A stretch of DNA of 64,000 nucleotides, from positions 62,001-126,000 of the forward strand of contig NZ_SIHJ01000001.1 of NCBI RefSeq assembly GCF_007859765.1, read 5' to 3'. This DNA is from Posidoniimonas corsicana. Lineage in GTDB: Bacteria; Planctomycetota; Planctomycetia; Pirellulales; Lacipirellulaceae. Every line of letters begins with the position of its first letter. Within the stretch, counting starts at the first letter, position 1. The notes below the pieces were generated by a model, which saw only the letters and a program-made list of their open reading frames with translations, made no database searches and had not been told where the DNA came from. Below are positions 1 through 9,500 of the stretch, piece after piece. A program made the translations under genes and the position numbers.

Positions 1-520
1 CGGCGGTTGGCTCCGCCTGGTACGCCAGAGGCTGTGGCGGCGGGGCGAAGCCAAGGCTCACCTTGACCAGCACCGGCGGGCGCGCGTTGTCTTCTGAGTT
101 CACGCCGCGGCCCCGCTCCATCGCCGCACGGGTCTGGGTGCCCCGCCCCGCGGCCTGGCCGGCCAGCGGGTTCCTGGAGTTGAAGAAGTCGGCCACGTCG
201 GCCGAGTCCCGGCCGACGAAGGTGTTGCCGCCCTGAGCGCCGCCGGCGCCAAAGCCCTGCCCAAGACCGCCGGCGCCGCCGAACCCGCCCTGGCCTCCTT
301 GGCCGAAGCCACCGGCGCCGCCGCCAATCCGGCCTGGGCCAGCGACCGAGCCGCCACCCCCAAAGCCGCCGGCGCCACCACCGAAGCTGTTGCCGGCGCC
401 GCCAAACAGGCTGCTGCCGCCCCCACCGGTGGTGGAGTTGCGCTGGGCCAGCGCGTCCGAGCCGACCGCCGCCAGGGAGAATGCCACCAGGGTCGCGATG
501 ATTCGATTCTGTGCGCTCAT
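1..520 (-). CDS. Gly-rich exported protein, 3' end beyond window
   Basis: The reading frame opens at an ATG (518-520, complement) with a GAGG ribosome site 6 nt upstream and stays open to the left edge, so about 173 N-terminal residues are visible. Residues 1-28 form a signal peptide (MSAQNRIIATLVAF, then Ala-rich, ending DALAQ). A stretch of about 75 residues of GGAG/GFGGGG/GQGG repeats follows, then a less biased segment (NTFVGRDSADVADFFN). The combination suggests a secreted or envelope protein with a flexible Gly-rich linker before a folded domain outside the window. It is transcribed divergently from the exported protein at 728. The function is unknown. Overlapping frames on the other strand show only repetitive Ala/Pro/Arg composition and are not credible. 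Confidence 0.75.
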   Translation of the reverse strand, partial: MSAQNRIIATLVAFSLAAVGSDALAQRNSTTGGGGSSLFGGAGNSFGGGAGGFGGGGSVAGPGRIGGGAGGFGQGGQGGFGGAGGLGQGFGAGGAQGGNTFVGRDSADVADFFNSRNPLAGQAAGRGTQTRAAMERGRGVNSEDNARPPVLVKVSLGFAPPPQPLAYQAEPTA

Positions 521-727
521 GGAATTCCTCTATCGTCGGCTCCGGGCCGCCGGCGCCGGTGAGACGCCGAAGTCCCCATACGTTACGATTATAGGGCGCT
601 CGTCCGCCCGCTTCTTCGGAAATCTTTCGCCACCCGGGCAATCCGGCAAGATCGTCCGGCGGGCCGCGAACGGTTACTATCACCGGACCCCTAGTCCCCG
701 CCAACTCGTCTCCCACGCGCCCCAGCC

Positions 728-2584
728 ATGCCCCTGATTCAACCCCAATCCAAGCTGCGCGGTTTCGCCGCCGGCCTCGTTTGCCTGACCTTCCTCGCCT
801 CCCCCGTCGCCACCAAGGCGGAGCGGCCGACGGCGATGTCCCTGTTCCCAGCGGAAGCGGTGCTCTTTGTCCGCACGGTCGACGCCGGCCAACTGGTCGA
901 CCGCGTGCAGCAGACCGCGATCGCTCAGATGGCCAGCGACCCGGCGCTCGAGCCGTTTGTCGGCTCGCTCCGCGACTCCGCCCGCGACGCCTACGCCGAG
1001 AACGCCGAGGGTCTGCTGGGCGTCAACTTTGACGAGCTTACTAGCCTGCCGCAGGGGGAGGTGGCCTTCGCGATTGTCGAGCGCCGCGAGGAGGAACCGG
1101 CGGTGCTGCTGCTGGCCGACTTTGAGGACCGGGTCGACATCGCCCAGACGCTGCTAGAGCGCGCCAAGGAGAAGGTTGAAGAGGACGGCGGCCTGGTGAG
1201 CGAGGAGCAGCTCCGCGCCGACAAGGCGGTCACGCTGCGCGACAAGAACGACTCCAAAAAGATCGTCGGCGTCGTGCGACGCGAGGGGGTGTTTGTCGCC
1301 GCGACCGACCCGGCCGTGCTGTCGAGCGTGCTCGACCGCTGGGACGGCTTCACCCCGCCGCCCGCCACGGCGGAGGAAGAGGAGGACCCGGCCCCGGTCC
1401 GGTACACCGAAACCCTCGACCACAACAAGGCCTTCGCCACCAGCCTGAAGGAGTGCCTGGCGGGACGCGAGGAGCCGCCGCAGGCCATCGCGTTCGTGGA
1501 CCCGATCGGCCTGGTCCGCGCGACCGGCGGCCGCCAGACCGGCGTGCGCGTGGCGCTCGCCGCGCTGCCAGCGCTGGGCGTCGACGCGTTCGAGGGGATC
1601 TCCGCGGCCGCCTGGCTGGCCAACGAAACCTGGGACACCCTAATCCGCGGGCACGTGCTGATCGACAACCCGCGGGCGGGGGTGGCCGGCGTGCTGCGTC
1701 TGAAATCCGGCGACACCGCGCCGCCGGACTGCGTGCCCGCCACCATCCAGAACTACCGCACGCTGTACGTCGACCCCCAGCAGATCTTCGACGACGTCGA
1801 GGCGATCGTCGACCGCTTCACCTACGCGGGCATGTTCCGCGAGCGCGTGAAGCAGAACTTCTCCGACAACGTCGGAGTTGACCTGCCCAGCGAGCTGCTG
1901 CCGGTGCTGACCGGCAGGCTGTCGACGCTGACCGCCTTCGAGCCGGACGCGCAGTCGCCGGCCAACCACACGATGGTCGTGCTGGGCGTGACCGACGAGA
2001 AGCAGGCGCAGGAGCTGCTCGACAAGGCGGTCAAGGCGCAGGAGGGCGACGTTAACCGGACGCCTACCAAAAAGACCCACGGCGAGTTCACCTACTACGG
2101 CCCGCCGGAGGGCGCCGAGCAGCAGGAGGACGGCGACCGCCGCCGCGGCCCCCGCCGGGCGATCCGCCCGGTGGCGGCGGTGTTCAACGGCTCGCTGGTG
2201 CTGGGCAACTCAGAGGAGGTCCTCAAGAAGATGATGGCGGCCTCGGAGGGGACGGAGCCGCGGCTGAAGGACTCGATCGAGTTCAAGCTGGTGCAGAGCC
2301 GAGTCCGCCGGCTGGCCGGCCCCAACGAGGTTGGCATGCTCAGCTACGAGGACCCGGAGGCGTCGCTGCGCCACTGGCACGCGATGGCCTCGAAGCAGGA
2401 GAACCGCGAGTGGCTCGGCGAACGCAACCAGCCGTTCATGGCCGCCATGAGCCGCGCGCTAGAGGCGGGCGAGCTGCCGCCGGTGGAAGACCTGCTCCGC
2501 TACGCCACGCCGAGCGGCGCCCTGCTGTACGACAGCAACACCGGGCTGCACTACCTGGCGTTCCGCTTCAAGGTGAGCAACTAG
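728..2584 (+). CDS. Large exported protein of unknown function
   Basis: This 618-residue protein starts at ATG 728. Residues 1-32 are a signal peptide (basic start, hydrophobic core FAAGLVCLTFLASPVATKA). The mature part is acidic and rich in Glu/Asp/Arg, with repeated units of the form 'LFPAEAVLFVRTVDAGQLVDRV...', 'LPQGEVAFAIVE' and 'ALLYDSNTGLHYLAFRFKV' at the C-terminus. This arrangement recalls DUF3352-type exported proteins of planctomycetes, but I cannot confirm the family. No catalytic motif is evident. It converges on the minus-strand gene ending at 2588, with only three bases between stops. It belongs to the chromosome outside the mobile elements. Confidence 0.85.
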   Translation: MPLIQPQSKLRGFAAGLVCLTFLASPVATKAERPTAMSLFPAEAVLFVRTVDAGQLVDRVQQTAIAQMASDPALEPFVGSLRDSARDAYAENAEGLLGVNFDELTSLPQGEVAFAIVERREEEPAVLLLADFEDRVDIAQTLLERAKEKVEEDGGLVSEEQLRADKAVTLRDKNDSKKIVGVVRREGVFVAATDPAVLSSVLDRWDGFTPPPATAEEEEDPAPVRYTETLDHNKAFATSLKECLAGREEPPQAIAFVDPIGLVRATGGRQTGVRVALAALPALGVDAFEGISAAAWLANETWDTLIRGHVLIDNPRAGVAGVLRLKSGDTAPPDCVPATIQNYRTLYVDPQQIFDDVEAIVDRFTYAGMFRERVKQNFSDNVGVDLPSELLPVLTGRLSTLTAFEPDAQSPANHTMVVLGVTDEKQAQELLDKAVKAQEGDVNRTPTKKTHGEFTYYGPPEGAEQQEDGDRRRGPRRAIRPVAAVFNGSLVLGNSEEVLKKMMAASEGTEPRLKDSIEFKLVQSRVRRLAGPNEVGMLSYEDPEASLRHWHAMASKQENREWLGERNQPFMAAMSRALEAGELPPVEDLLRYATPSGALLYDSNTGLHYLAFRFKVSN

Positions 2585-2587
2585 ACG

Positions 2588-4078
2588 CTAGAAGCTAGAC
2601 AGCAGGCCCTGCTGGTAGATCGGCAGGTGGCGGTAGTACACCTCGAGGATGTAGATCGACAGGCAGGTCGTGTAGAGCCGACCGCCCGTGGTCCCGTGCG
2701 ACTGGTCGATCTTCGTGTCCCAGCTGCCCCGCTCGCGGCCACGTTTCACCTGGTGCTCGGGGATGAGCTGACGCGTGACGTTGTTCCACTTGGTCCACTC
2801 ATCACCCTCCATGTGGTGGCAGACCTGCGTGGCGTAGTACCAGTAGTAGACGTCGCGCCGGCCGTTGGTCCAGCGGGGCAGGTTCTCCAGCAGGTAGTAC
2901 ACGCCGCGTCGCAGCCGGTCGTCGTCGCGGCCCCACCCCAGGTACTGGCGGCACAGCAGCCCCTCGGCCGTCATGCTCAGCTTCGGCGAGTCGCGCGGCT
3001 GGTAGGCGTAGCGGCTCCCCTCCTGCCGCTGCACCGAGTCCAGGAACTGCCCGACCTTGAAGAACGCCTCGCTGGGCACGTCCAGCCCGGCCATCTGCGC
3101 ACTCTTGAGCGCCATCACCACCCACCCGGTCACCGAGGTGTCGGCGCCCTCGCGCGGGATGTACCGCCAGCCGCCCGTCGGGGACTGCGTCCGCACGCAG
3201 TAGTCCACCGCCCGCTGCGCTGGCTCGCGCAGCTTCTCGTCCTTGGTCATCGCGTACAGCTCGCACAACGCGATGGTGCACTGCGCCTGGGTGTAGAGCG
3301 CGTGGTTGAAGCCGTTGGCGCGGAAGAAGTTGCCCGCGTCGTCCTGGCTCTGCAGCAGGCGATCCCAGCCATCGGAAACCACCCCGTAGAACTCCGTGCC
3401 GGGCGGGTCCTGGTGCGTGTAGCCGGCGCCCTGAAACGCCAGTAGCGCCATCGCGGTGGCGGCCTCGATGTTCTCGGTGGTGCCGCCGTCGGTGTACGGG
3501 CCCTTCAGGCTCCAAGAGCCGTTCTTCCTCTGATTGCGTTCCAGCCACCTGAGGCCATCCAGCACAGCCTGCTCCGTCGACGCGGTGCCGCCGTACGCCT
3601 TGAGCAGCACGGCCTTCATGCCCGGCTCGCGCCCGGTGAGCGCGACGCCGACCTGATCGGCGGTGCTGGAGAGCGTCGAGAAGGTCGGGTTGGGCGCCAC
3701 GAGCGACAGCTCCGGCGCCGCCAGCGGGTCGTCCACCTGCGGCAGCGGGTTGATCGACAGCGTCTGTTCTTCGACCTCCAACTCGGGGTCGAGGTCCAGG
3801 TTGAGCGGCTCCTCGATCAGCTGCTCGCCCACCTCTTCCGCGTACTGCGCGTCGAGCACCAGTGGCTCTTCGCGCTGCCCCGACACAAGCCACAGCCCCA
3901 GCGCGAGCACCACCAGCATGTGGAGCAGGGCGCTGGCGAGCCACGGCGGCGAGAACCGCAGCCAGGCGGAGAGGTCGACCAGCGAACCACGCTCGTCGTC
4001 GTCCGCGGCGCCCGCGTCAACAACGCTATCGGGTTGCCGCGGCGCGGTCGCCATGAGTTGGGGAGTACCGTCAAACAT
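2588..4078 (-). CDS. Membrane-anchored prenyltransferase/squalene-oxidase repeat protein
   Basis: This 496-residue protein begins with a cytoplasmic acidic segment (residues 1-45) and one membrane segment at about 50-70 (WLASALLHMLVVLALGLWLV). A periplasmic low-complexity acidic linker follows, then from about residue 160 repeated alpha/alpha-toroid units: VLDGLRWLERNQRKNGSW, AVDYCVRTQSPTGGWRY, VTGWVVMALKSAQMAG, TAEGLLCRQYLGWG. These are typical of the prenyltransferase/squalene-oxidase fold found in many planctomycete membrane proteins. I see no DxDD or clear cyclase acid, so enzymatic activity is doubtful and a binding role is equally possible. The start at 4078 gives a normal cytoplasmic tail ahead of the membrane segment. 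This is the last chromosomal gene before the tRNA integration site. Confidence 0.85.
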   Translation of the reverse strand: MFDGTPQLMATAPRQPDSVVDAGAADDDERGSLVDLSAWLRFSPPWLASALLHMLVVLALGLWLVSGQREEPLVLDAQYAEEVGEQLIEEPLNLDLDPELEVEEQTLSINPLPQVDDPLAAPELSLVAPNPTFSTLSSTADQVGVALTGREPGMKAVLLKAYGGTASTEQAVLDGLRWLERNQRKNGSWSLKGPYTDGGTTENIEAATAMALLAFQGAGYTHQDPPGTEFYGVVSDGWDRLLQSQDDAGNFFRANGFNHALYTQAQCTIALCELYAMTKDEKLREPAQRAVDYCVRTQSPTGGWRYIPREGADTSVTGWVVMALKSAQMAGLDVPSEAFFKVGQFLDSVQRQEGSRYAYQPRDSPKLSMTAEGLLCRQYLGWGRDDDRLRRGVYYLLENLPRWTNGRRDVYYWYYATQVCHHMEGDEWTKWNNVTRQLIPEHQVKRGRERGSWDTKIDQSHGTTGGRLYTTCLSIYILEVYYRHLPIYQQGLLSSF

Positions 4079-4289
4079 CTAGCGGCCGGAGGCGTCATAC
4101 TGAGCGGAGGCCGCCAGAGCTCCGCCTTGGTGAACTCTATCGACTGGCGACCGGGCGGACAAGCAGAACATCGCACCGCGTAAGCACTTAGGAGCAAACA
4201 GGCGCGTGGCCAGCACGCCCCAACCAGCGCATCCGGCGCCTCCCCCCACCACCGCTTCGTAAAAATGCGGGGCAATATTGCAGGGGCGG

Positions 4290-4318
4290 TTGCCCAAATC
4301 CCGATCGACCCTTATTAT
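4290..4318 (+). promoter_or_regulatory. Candidate sigma-70 promoter for the initiator tRNA
   Basis: A TTGCCC hexamer (4290-4295) and a TATTAT hexamer (4313-4318) are separated by exactly 17 bp, and the tRNA begins 20 bp after the -10. Spacing and position fit a housekeeping promoter. It lies outside the mobile element, so the tRNA keeps its native promoter after integration. Confidence 0.6.
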
Positions 4319-4337
4319 TCAGGACTTCCACCAATGA

Positions 4338-4415
<78 letters not shown>

Positions 4416-4422
4416 CTAAACC

Positions 4423-4491
4423 CTTAAGTAACAACTACTTAAGTAACCTGCCGAAGCTGGCAGTGATTTCCGTGTACTACCGCTGTACTAC
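4423..4491. promoter_or_regulatory. Candidate integrase/excisionase arm sites, left end of element 1
   Basis: Two pairs of direct repeats fill the gap between attL and the integrase gene. CTTAAGTAAC occurs at 4423-4432 and 4438-4447 (15-bp spacing). TGTACTAC occurs at 4473-4480 and 4484-4491 (11-bp, one-turn spacing). The TGTACTAC motif recurs at the right end (57429-57466), and CTTAAGT recurs at 57565-57571. This is the pattern expected of arm-type binding sites for a lambda-like integrase and its directionality factor. The second pair also overlaps the likely integrase promoter, which would allow autoregulation. Confidence 0.6.
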
Positions 4492-4524
4492 TCTTCGCGA
4501 GTGCAGCACGGAGATCACCCTCTC

Positions 4525-5691
4525 ATGCCAGCCCGAAGGATCCCCTCGTACCGCCGCCAGAAGTCCCGCAACCTGGCGGTCGTTCGGATTGACGGCCGAG
4601 ATGTCTACCTCGGCCCCTACGACTCGCCCGAGTCGCACGCGAAGTACGACCGGCTGATTGCCGACTGGCTCCGCCGGCAGCAGGTCACGCTCAACGACGT
4701 GGTCAATCTGACCGCGGCGGAGCTGATGGCCGCCTACCTAACGCACGCCCGTGAGTATTACGTCAAGAACGGCGAGCTGACTCGAGAGTTCGGCTGCATC
4801 ACCGAGGCGTTACGCGAGGTCCGCCCACTCCACGGGGAGACGCTGGTCGCCGACTTTGGCCCCAAGGCGCTGAAAGCCGTCCGCGAGCGAATGATCGAGG
4901 TGGGCTGGTCCCGCCGGTACATCAACAAGCAAGTCGGTCGCGTGCTGCGGATGTTCAAGTGGGGCGTGGCCGAAGAACTTGTGCCACCGGCCGTACACCT
5001 GGCACTCGCGACGGTACCGGGGCTTCGGAAAGGGAGGACCGCCGCCCCCGATCTGGCCCCCGTCCAGCCCGTGGCCGATGAGCTGATCGAGAAGACGCTA
5101 AAGCATCTGCCGCCAATGATCGCCGACATGGTGCGGCTGCAGCGGCTCAGCGGCGCCAGACCGGGCGAGATTGTCGGGCTTCGCCCTATCGACATCGACC
5201 AGTCAACTGCGGTCTGGGCGTACCGGCCAGATTCGCACAAGACCGAGCACCACGAACGCAGCCGCGTGGTGTTCTTTGGACCAAAATCGCAGCAGGTGCT
5301 GAAGCCCTACCTGGATCGCCCCCTTTCAGCCTGCTGCTTCTCACCCGCCGAATCGGAGGCCCAGAGACGACTGGAGCGGCACCTGGCCCGAGTAACACCC
5401 ATTAAGCAGGGCAACAAGCCGGGCTCGCGTCCAAGATCGTCCAAACGGGTCCCGAAAGACGCCTACACGACCGACAGCTACCGGCGAGCGATTCACCGGG
5501 CCTGCGAGAAGCACGGCCTGCTCAAATGGTCGCCCAACCGGATCCGACATACGGCGGCCACCGAGATTCGAAAGCGATACGGGCTGGAGGCGGCGCAGAC
5601 TGTGCTGGGTCACAGCACGGCGGACGTGACGCAGATCTACGCAGAACGAGACATGGCGTTGGCTTCGAGTATTGCCGCAGAGCTGGGTTAG
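4525..5691 (+). CDS. int: Tyrosine recombinase/integrase of element 1
   Basis: The protein has 388 residues from ATG 4525 (an upstream in-frame GTG at 4501 is less likely because GGAG at 4509 fits the ATG). The N-terminus has an AP2-like arm-binding segment (NLAVVRIDGRDVYLGPYDS), then a core-binding domain and a C-terminal catalytic domain. Catalytic boxes visible are Arg in LSGARPGEIVGLR, box II as SPNRIRHTAATEIRK (Asn where many family members have His, then Arg), LGHS, and the nucleophile Tyr in ADVTQIYAERD. It is clearly homologous to the integrase at 57755, which has the same boxes. Position beside attL supports its role in integration and excision at tRNA-fMet. Confidence 0.95.
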   Translation: MPARRIPSYRRQKSRNLAVVRIDGRDVYLGPYDSPESHAKYDRLIADWLRRQQVTLNDVVNLTAAELMAAYLTHAREYYVKNGELTREFGCITEALREVRPLHGETLVADFGPKALKAVRERMIEVGWSRRYINKQVGRVLRMFKWGVAEELVPPAVHLALATVPGLRKGRTAAPDLAPVQPVADELIEKTLKHLPPMIADMVRLQRLSGARPGEIVGLRPIDIDQSTAVWAYRPDSHKTEHHERSRVVFFGPKSQQVLKPYLDRPLSACCFSPAESEAQRRLERHLARVTPIKQGNKPGSRPRSSKRVPKDAYTTDSYRRAIHRACEKHGLLKWSPNRIRHTAATEIRKRYGLEAAQTVLGHSTADVTQIYAERDMALASSIAAELG

Positions 5692-6065
5692 TCATCGGGA
5701 AGACACGCGGCAATTGAGAGCCCAAATCAGCTCAGGAGTTTACGTCCTGCGCAGGTTCTTGCTCGCACCTATCTGGAGCTGCCAGGAATCCGCGGAGGTC
5801 TCTTGCACCTCCCGCAGTTGCATCGAAACGCTCGAGCCAGCGGGTGGTCCAGCTTCGGCGGCTTATGCGGAGCCGATTCCTGCCGAAGTGACGGGCACCG
5901 ACGCGAGTTCGGCAACGGACGTAAGCTCAACGGCCGATGCATATCCGCTGTCGCGAAGAAACTAGCGCCCGCGCAGTAGGTGCTGGACACCGATGCGGGA
6001 AGCAGACCTCCGGCCCGGAACAGCTTTGCGCCCAGGACAAGATCCTCAAAGGCCGCAGGCAAAGT
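5692..6065. other. Non-coding stretch with dispersed repeat pieces
   Basis: No credible gene. It contains a segment at 5735-5755 (GGAGTTTACGTCC core) that recurs at 11993-12013, and a 31-bp segment at 5880-5910 that recurs at 10544-10574 with one mismatch. Both partner copies lie downstream of the blaI-blaR module, so related repeats bracket this cargo. Confidence 0.6.
5880..5910 (+). repeat. 31-bp direct repeat, copy 1
   Basis: It begins CTGCCGAAGTGACGGGC and is matched at 10544-10574 with one A/G difference. The two copies flank blaI-blaR, 4.66 kb apart. They may be remnants of dispersed planctomycete intergenic repeats that served as recombination homology for module gain. Confidence 0.75.
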
Positions 6066-6122
6066 GCTAAAAATTTAGCGGATGACATTGACGGCCGGCA
6101 GCGACAGGTTAATATATTAACC
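6066..6122 (+). promoter_or_regulatory. Paired operator-like palindromes at the blaI promoter
   Basis: A perfect 16-bp palindrome, GGTTAATATATTAACC (6107-6122), and an upstream inverted repeat, GCTAAAAATTTAGC (6066-6079), both fit GYTAA-N4-TTARC. Their centres are 42 bp apart, about four helical turns. A TTGACG -35-like hexamer lies at 6088-6093, so the downstream palindrome covers the expected -10. This is the layout expected for autorepression by the dimeric repressor BlaI encoded next. The half-sites differ from the TACA/TGTA half-sites known for staphylococcal BlaI. Confidence 0.65.
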
Positions 6123-6152
6123 GCTTGGTGTCTCACTGATGGAGAATAATCG

Positions 6153-6548
6153 ATGCCCCCGAAGCCGTCCGAAGACCAGCTCTCGCGCCGGGAGCGGCAG
6201 ATCATGGACGCCGTCTACGCTCTGAAGCAGGCCACCGTGACCGAGGTGGTCGAGGCGATCGACGACGCACCGTCGCGCACCACCATTCGCACGCTGATGC
6301 GGATCCTGGAGGAGAAGGGGCACCTCAAGCACAAGAAGCAGGGCCGCGAGTACCTCTACCTTCCGACTCGAGCCCGCACGCGGGCGGGTCAGTCGGCGAT
6401 GCGCCGCGTGCTCGAAACGTTCTTCGGCGGCTCCCTGGAGCAGGCGGTGGCGACCCATCTGTCCGACCCCAGCGCCGACCTGAGCACGGAGGAGCTTGAG
6501 CGGATTGCCAATCTGATTTCCCAGGCCAAGAAAGAAGGGAAGCCGTGA
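6153..6548 (+). CDS. blaI: BlaI/MecI-family winged-helix repressor
   Basis: This 131-residue protein has the family layout: LSRRERQIMDAVYAL (helix 1), ATVTEVVEAI and SRTTIRTLMRILEEKGHL (recognition helix and wing, about residues 25-62), KKQGREYLYLP, and a C-terminal dimerisation helix. BlaI repressors bind palindromes as dimers and are inactivated by cleavage triggered by a partner BlaR metalloprotease. GGAG sits 8 nt before the ATG. The stop overlaps the next ATG (TGATG), so it is translationally coupled to blaR. The paired palindromes just upstream suggest it represses its own operon. A beta-lactam link is not shown; planctomycetes carry many such pairs with unknown signals. Confidence 0.93.
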   Translation: MPPKPSEDQLSRRERQIMDAVYALKQATVTEVVEAIDDAPSRTTIRTLMRILEEKGHLKHKKQGREYLYLPTRARTRAGQSAMRRVLETFFGGSLEQAVATHLSDPSADLSTEELERIANLISQAKKEGKP

Positions 6549-9500
6549 TGATCGCCGGACTCTTGCAGATGCTGTCGTCGGTGGGCCTGGTCATCGCCCC
6601 AGATGTCTTGGTCGACACTCTGGCGAAAGCGACGCTGCTGCTTCTCTTGGCTCTGCTCTCCTGCGCCGCTCTGCGGCGTGCTTCCGCCGCGAGCAAGCAC
6701 TACTTGCTCGGGCTCACGGTGGGCAGCCTCTGCCTGCTCCCTCTCCTATCGGCGTTTGGACCGCAGTTGCAGGTGCTGCCGGCTTCGTGGACCCTGGCGC
6801 TCCACGCCCAGTTGCCTCTGACGGCCAGTGCGCCCTCAAACGCGAGCGAGTCGGGCTTCAAGTCGCGGTCAGTATCGCCGATCGACGAGGCTGGTTCCCC
6901 CGTCCCTCTAACAGGTGAGCACTCACCGACAGCGGATCTTCCGCTCGTCATGGACCGTCCTGCGAACGCGACTGAAGCCGGTATACTGGCGTCAGCAGCG
7001 ACTACAGCCGACGCCAATGACGAATCCGCACGGACCTGGCTGCCGGTCGCCTGGCAGTCGTTTGCCGTGCTGTGGCTGCTCGGCTGCATGACGCTGCTGG
7101 CTCGACTCGCCGCGGCGATGGTGCGGCTGCGGAAAGCAGCGGTCCAAGCAGCGGCATTGGAAGAGCCATCATGGCTGTCGCTGACAGAAGAGCTTGCCAC
7201 GGGCCTCGGCATGTCGCGGCGGGTGTGGCTCGTCAAGAGCGGCCAGGCGGCGATGCCGATGACCTGGGGCGTGTGGCGCCCCCACATCCTGCTGCCCGCC
7301 GATTGCGACGCCTGGTCGCCCGAGCGGAAGCGGGTGGTGCTGCTGCACGAGCTGGCCCACATCCAGCGCCGCGACAGCGGCTGGCTGATGCTGACCGAGC
7401 TGGTCCGAGCGGTCTACTGGGTTCACCCGCTGGTGTGGGTCGCGGCGCGACAGATGACCGCCTACCGCGAGCAGGCCTGCGACGACCGCGTGCTCAACGC
7501 CGGGCACACGCCCACCGACTACGCCGAGCACCTGCTGCACATTGCCACGCAGAGCGCCGGCGCCATGCCGCCCTGTGCGGCCGCCATCGGCATGGCCCGG
7601 GCGAGCGAGCTCGAGGGCCGCGTGCGTTTGATCCTCGACTCCGCCCGCAACCGGTCTGCCCTGAGCCGAGCCCTAGCGGGCGGGCTGGCCCTGCTGCTGG
7701 CGGCGGTGGCATTCCCGTTGGCGATCCTGCACGCCGCAGAGCAGAGTGGCCCCGCGGCGCCTAACGAATCTGCTGCTCCGGCATTTGCACGTGAGCTACA
7801 AGGAGGCAAGATCGAGCTCCTTGCCATTGGCGCCCCCAAGAGCGATCCACCCCAGTGGTGGGCTCCCGATGGAACCCCGCTGGTTAACGTGAGCTGGACG
7901 CTGCAAGGCGTTGACGACCGTCGTCGCTCAGACCACGAGAGCATCTCCCGGGCATTTGTGTACCGCGCTACGAATATCAATGGCGCAACCGCCGGTTTTG
8001 GAATCACCCCGGTTCGTCGGTTCTTAGGTGTCATCGTTGCCGGCGAGAACGGCGAGCCATCGGAGGCCTACCAAGCCGTCGTCGCCGACCTGGACAAATC
8101 TCAAAAAGCCGCGACGTTCTTCTTCACCGCCGACGAGGAACAGGTCGCTTTTGAAGGTCTGCCGCTTGAGCCGAACGAAAATGTGCCGCCCGTTGAGCCA
8201 CCGGAAGGCCGGCCTGGCGGTTCCATGGCCCCGCAACTCATAGGCGACCGCTACCTCGTTTGCCCCGTCACGACCGAGTTGCAGCGGGTTCTGCTGGGCA
8301 ACCTGGGCGGCGCGCCAAGTCGCGCGTCCGTCTGCCTGCTGGTGAATGCGGCAAGTTTCGGGTCGCTCGATGACATCCACGACCAGTCGGAAGGGATGGA
8401 CGAGTTGCGAGCGATCCTGCCCAAGCTGCTCGTGCCATCGGACAGTCGCGAGACCTCGGTCCGGTTGATCGACCCAGGGGACGCCGACTTCACGTTCGAC
8501 CAGCGTCGTCAGCGGATGCAGAAACTCGAGAGGCTACTCACCGACACTTGCCAGCAGGCGGGCTTCGAGCCGGTTCGCGTCACGCACACGTTCGGCGTGG
8601 ACCGCCGGCCTGGCGAAGACTTCCAGTGGAGCAGGTACGTTCAAGAAGCCCAGCAAGCGACACTTGACCGCGATGCCAGCCAGGAGAACATCGTCGAACT
8701 CGGCGTCCTGCGGGTGGCTTCGGTGCACACCCTCCTGGCTTACCGCCTGTCAGGCGCCGACTGCATCGTCGATGTCGCGCCGATCGTTCGCGATGCGGAC
8801 GGGGCCCGGTTTGTCGAGGACGTGCTTCCTATGGTGAAATCGGCCATCGAGAAACTCCACCCTGCTGGCGGTGACAAGCTGCTCATCCGTCTGCGCTACT
8901 CAAAGACAGCGAAAGAGGAGATTGAGCAGTGGGTTCAATGGGATAACCCCCGCAAGAAGCAGTTTGGTCAAGAGCTTAGTTTCGAGCGGGTCAGCGTTTC
9001 CCAGTCGGGCATTGCGCCGTCGGAGGAAGACGAAGCTGGTCCTGCTGAAGGCCGGCCGGAAGAGTATGAGTACCCGTTATCGGTTGCGGGCCGCGCGACA
9101 AACGAGCAGGGCGAGCCGATCCCCGGGGCCAAGATCTATTTGGCGGCTTGCACTCCAGGGTACAAACGGCTCGCGGAAACGATTACCGACGAGCGGGGCG
9201 ACTACCGATTCGAGAACGTGCCGCTGCCGATCAAGCGGGCCGACACAAACCGGGGCCGCGACAGTGGCGGCTTCGAGGTGTTTGGCGTCGCCGACGGGTA
9301 CGCGCTCAGTTGGCGACCGACCAAGTACCTCGATCCCACACGGGCGGTCGTCGACGACACGAGCCCGTCCAAACCGCCTGGCGATCGGAAGACAATCTAC
9401 GGTCGTGAAGAGGGGGTCTCTCTGGACCTCACGTTTGGAAAACCGACGAGCTTCCGCGGCCGCATAGTTAATGACCTGGGAGAGCCGCTGCCGGACGCCG

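Noticed and set aside
2802-3944. 380-codon frame in another register within the toroid-protein gene
   Set aside because: Composition is Arg/Ala/Gly-rich, typical of a shifted high-GC frame, whereas the other register gives clear toroid repeats and a membrane segment.
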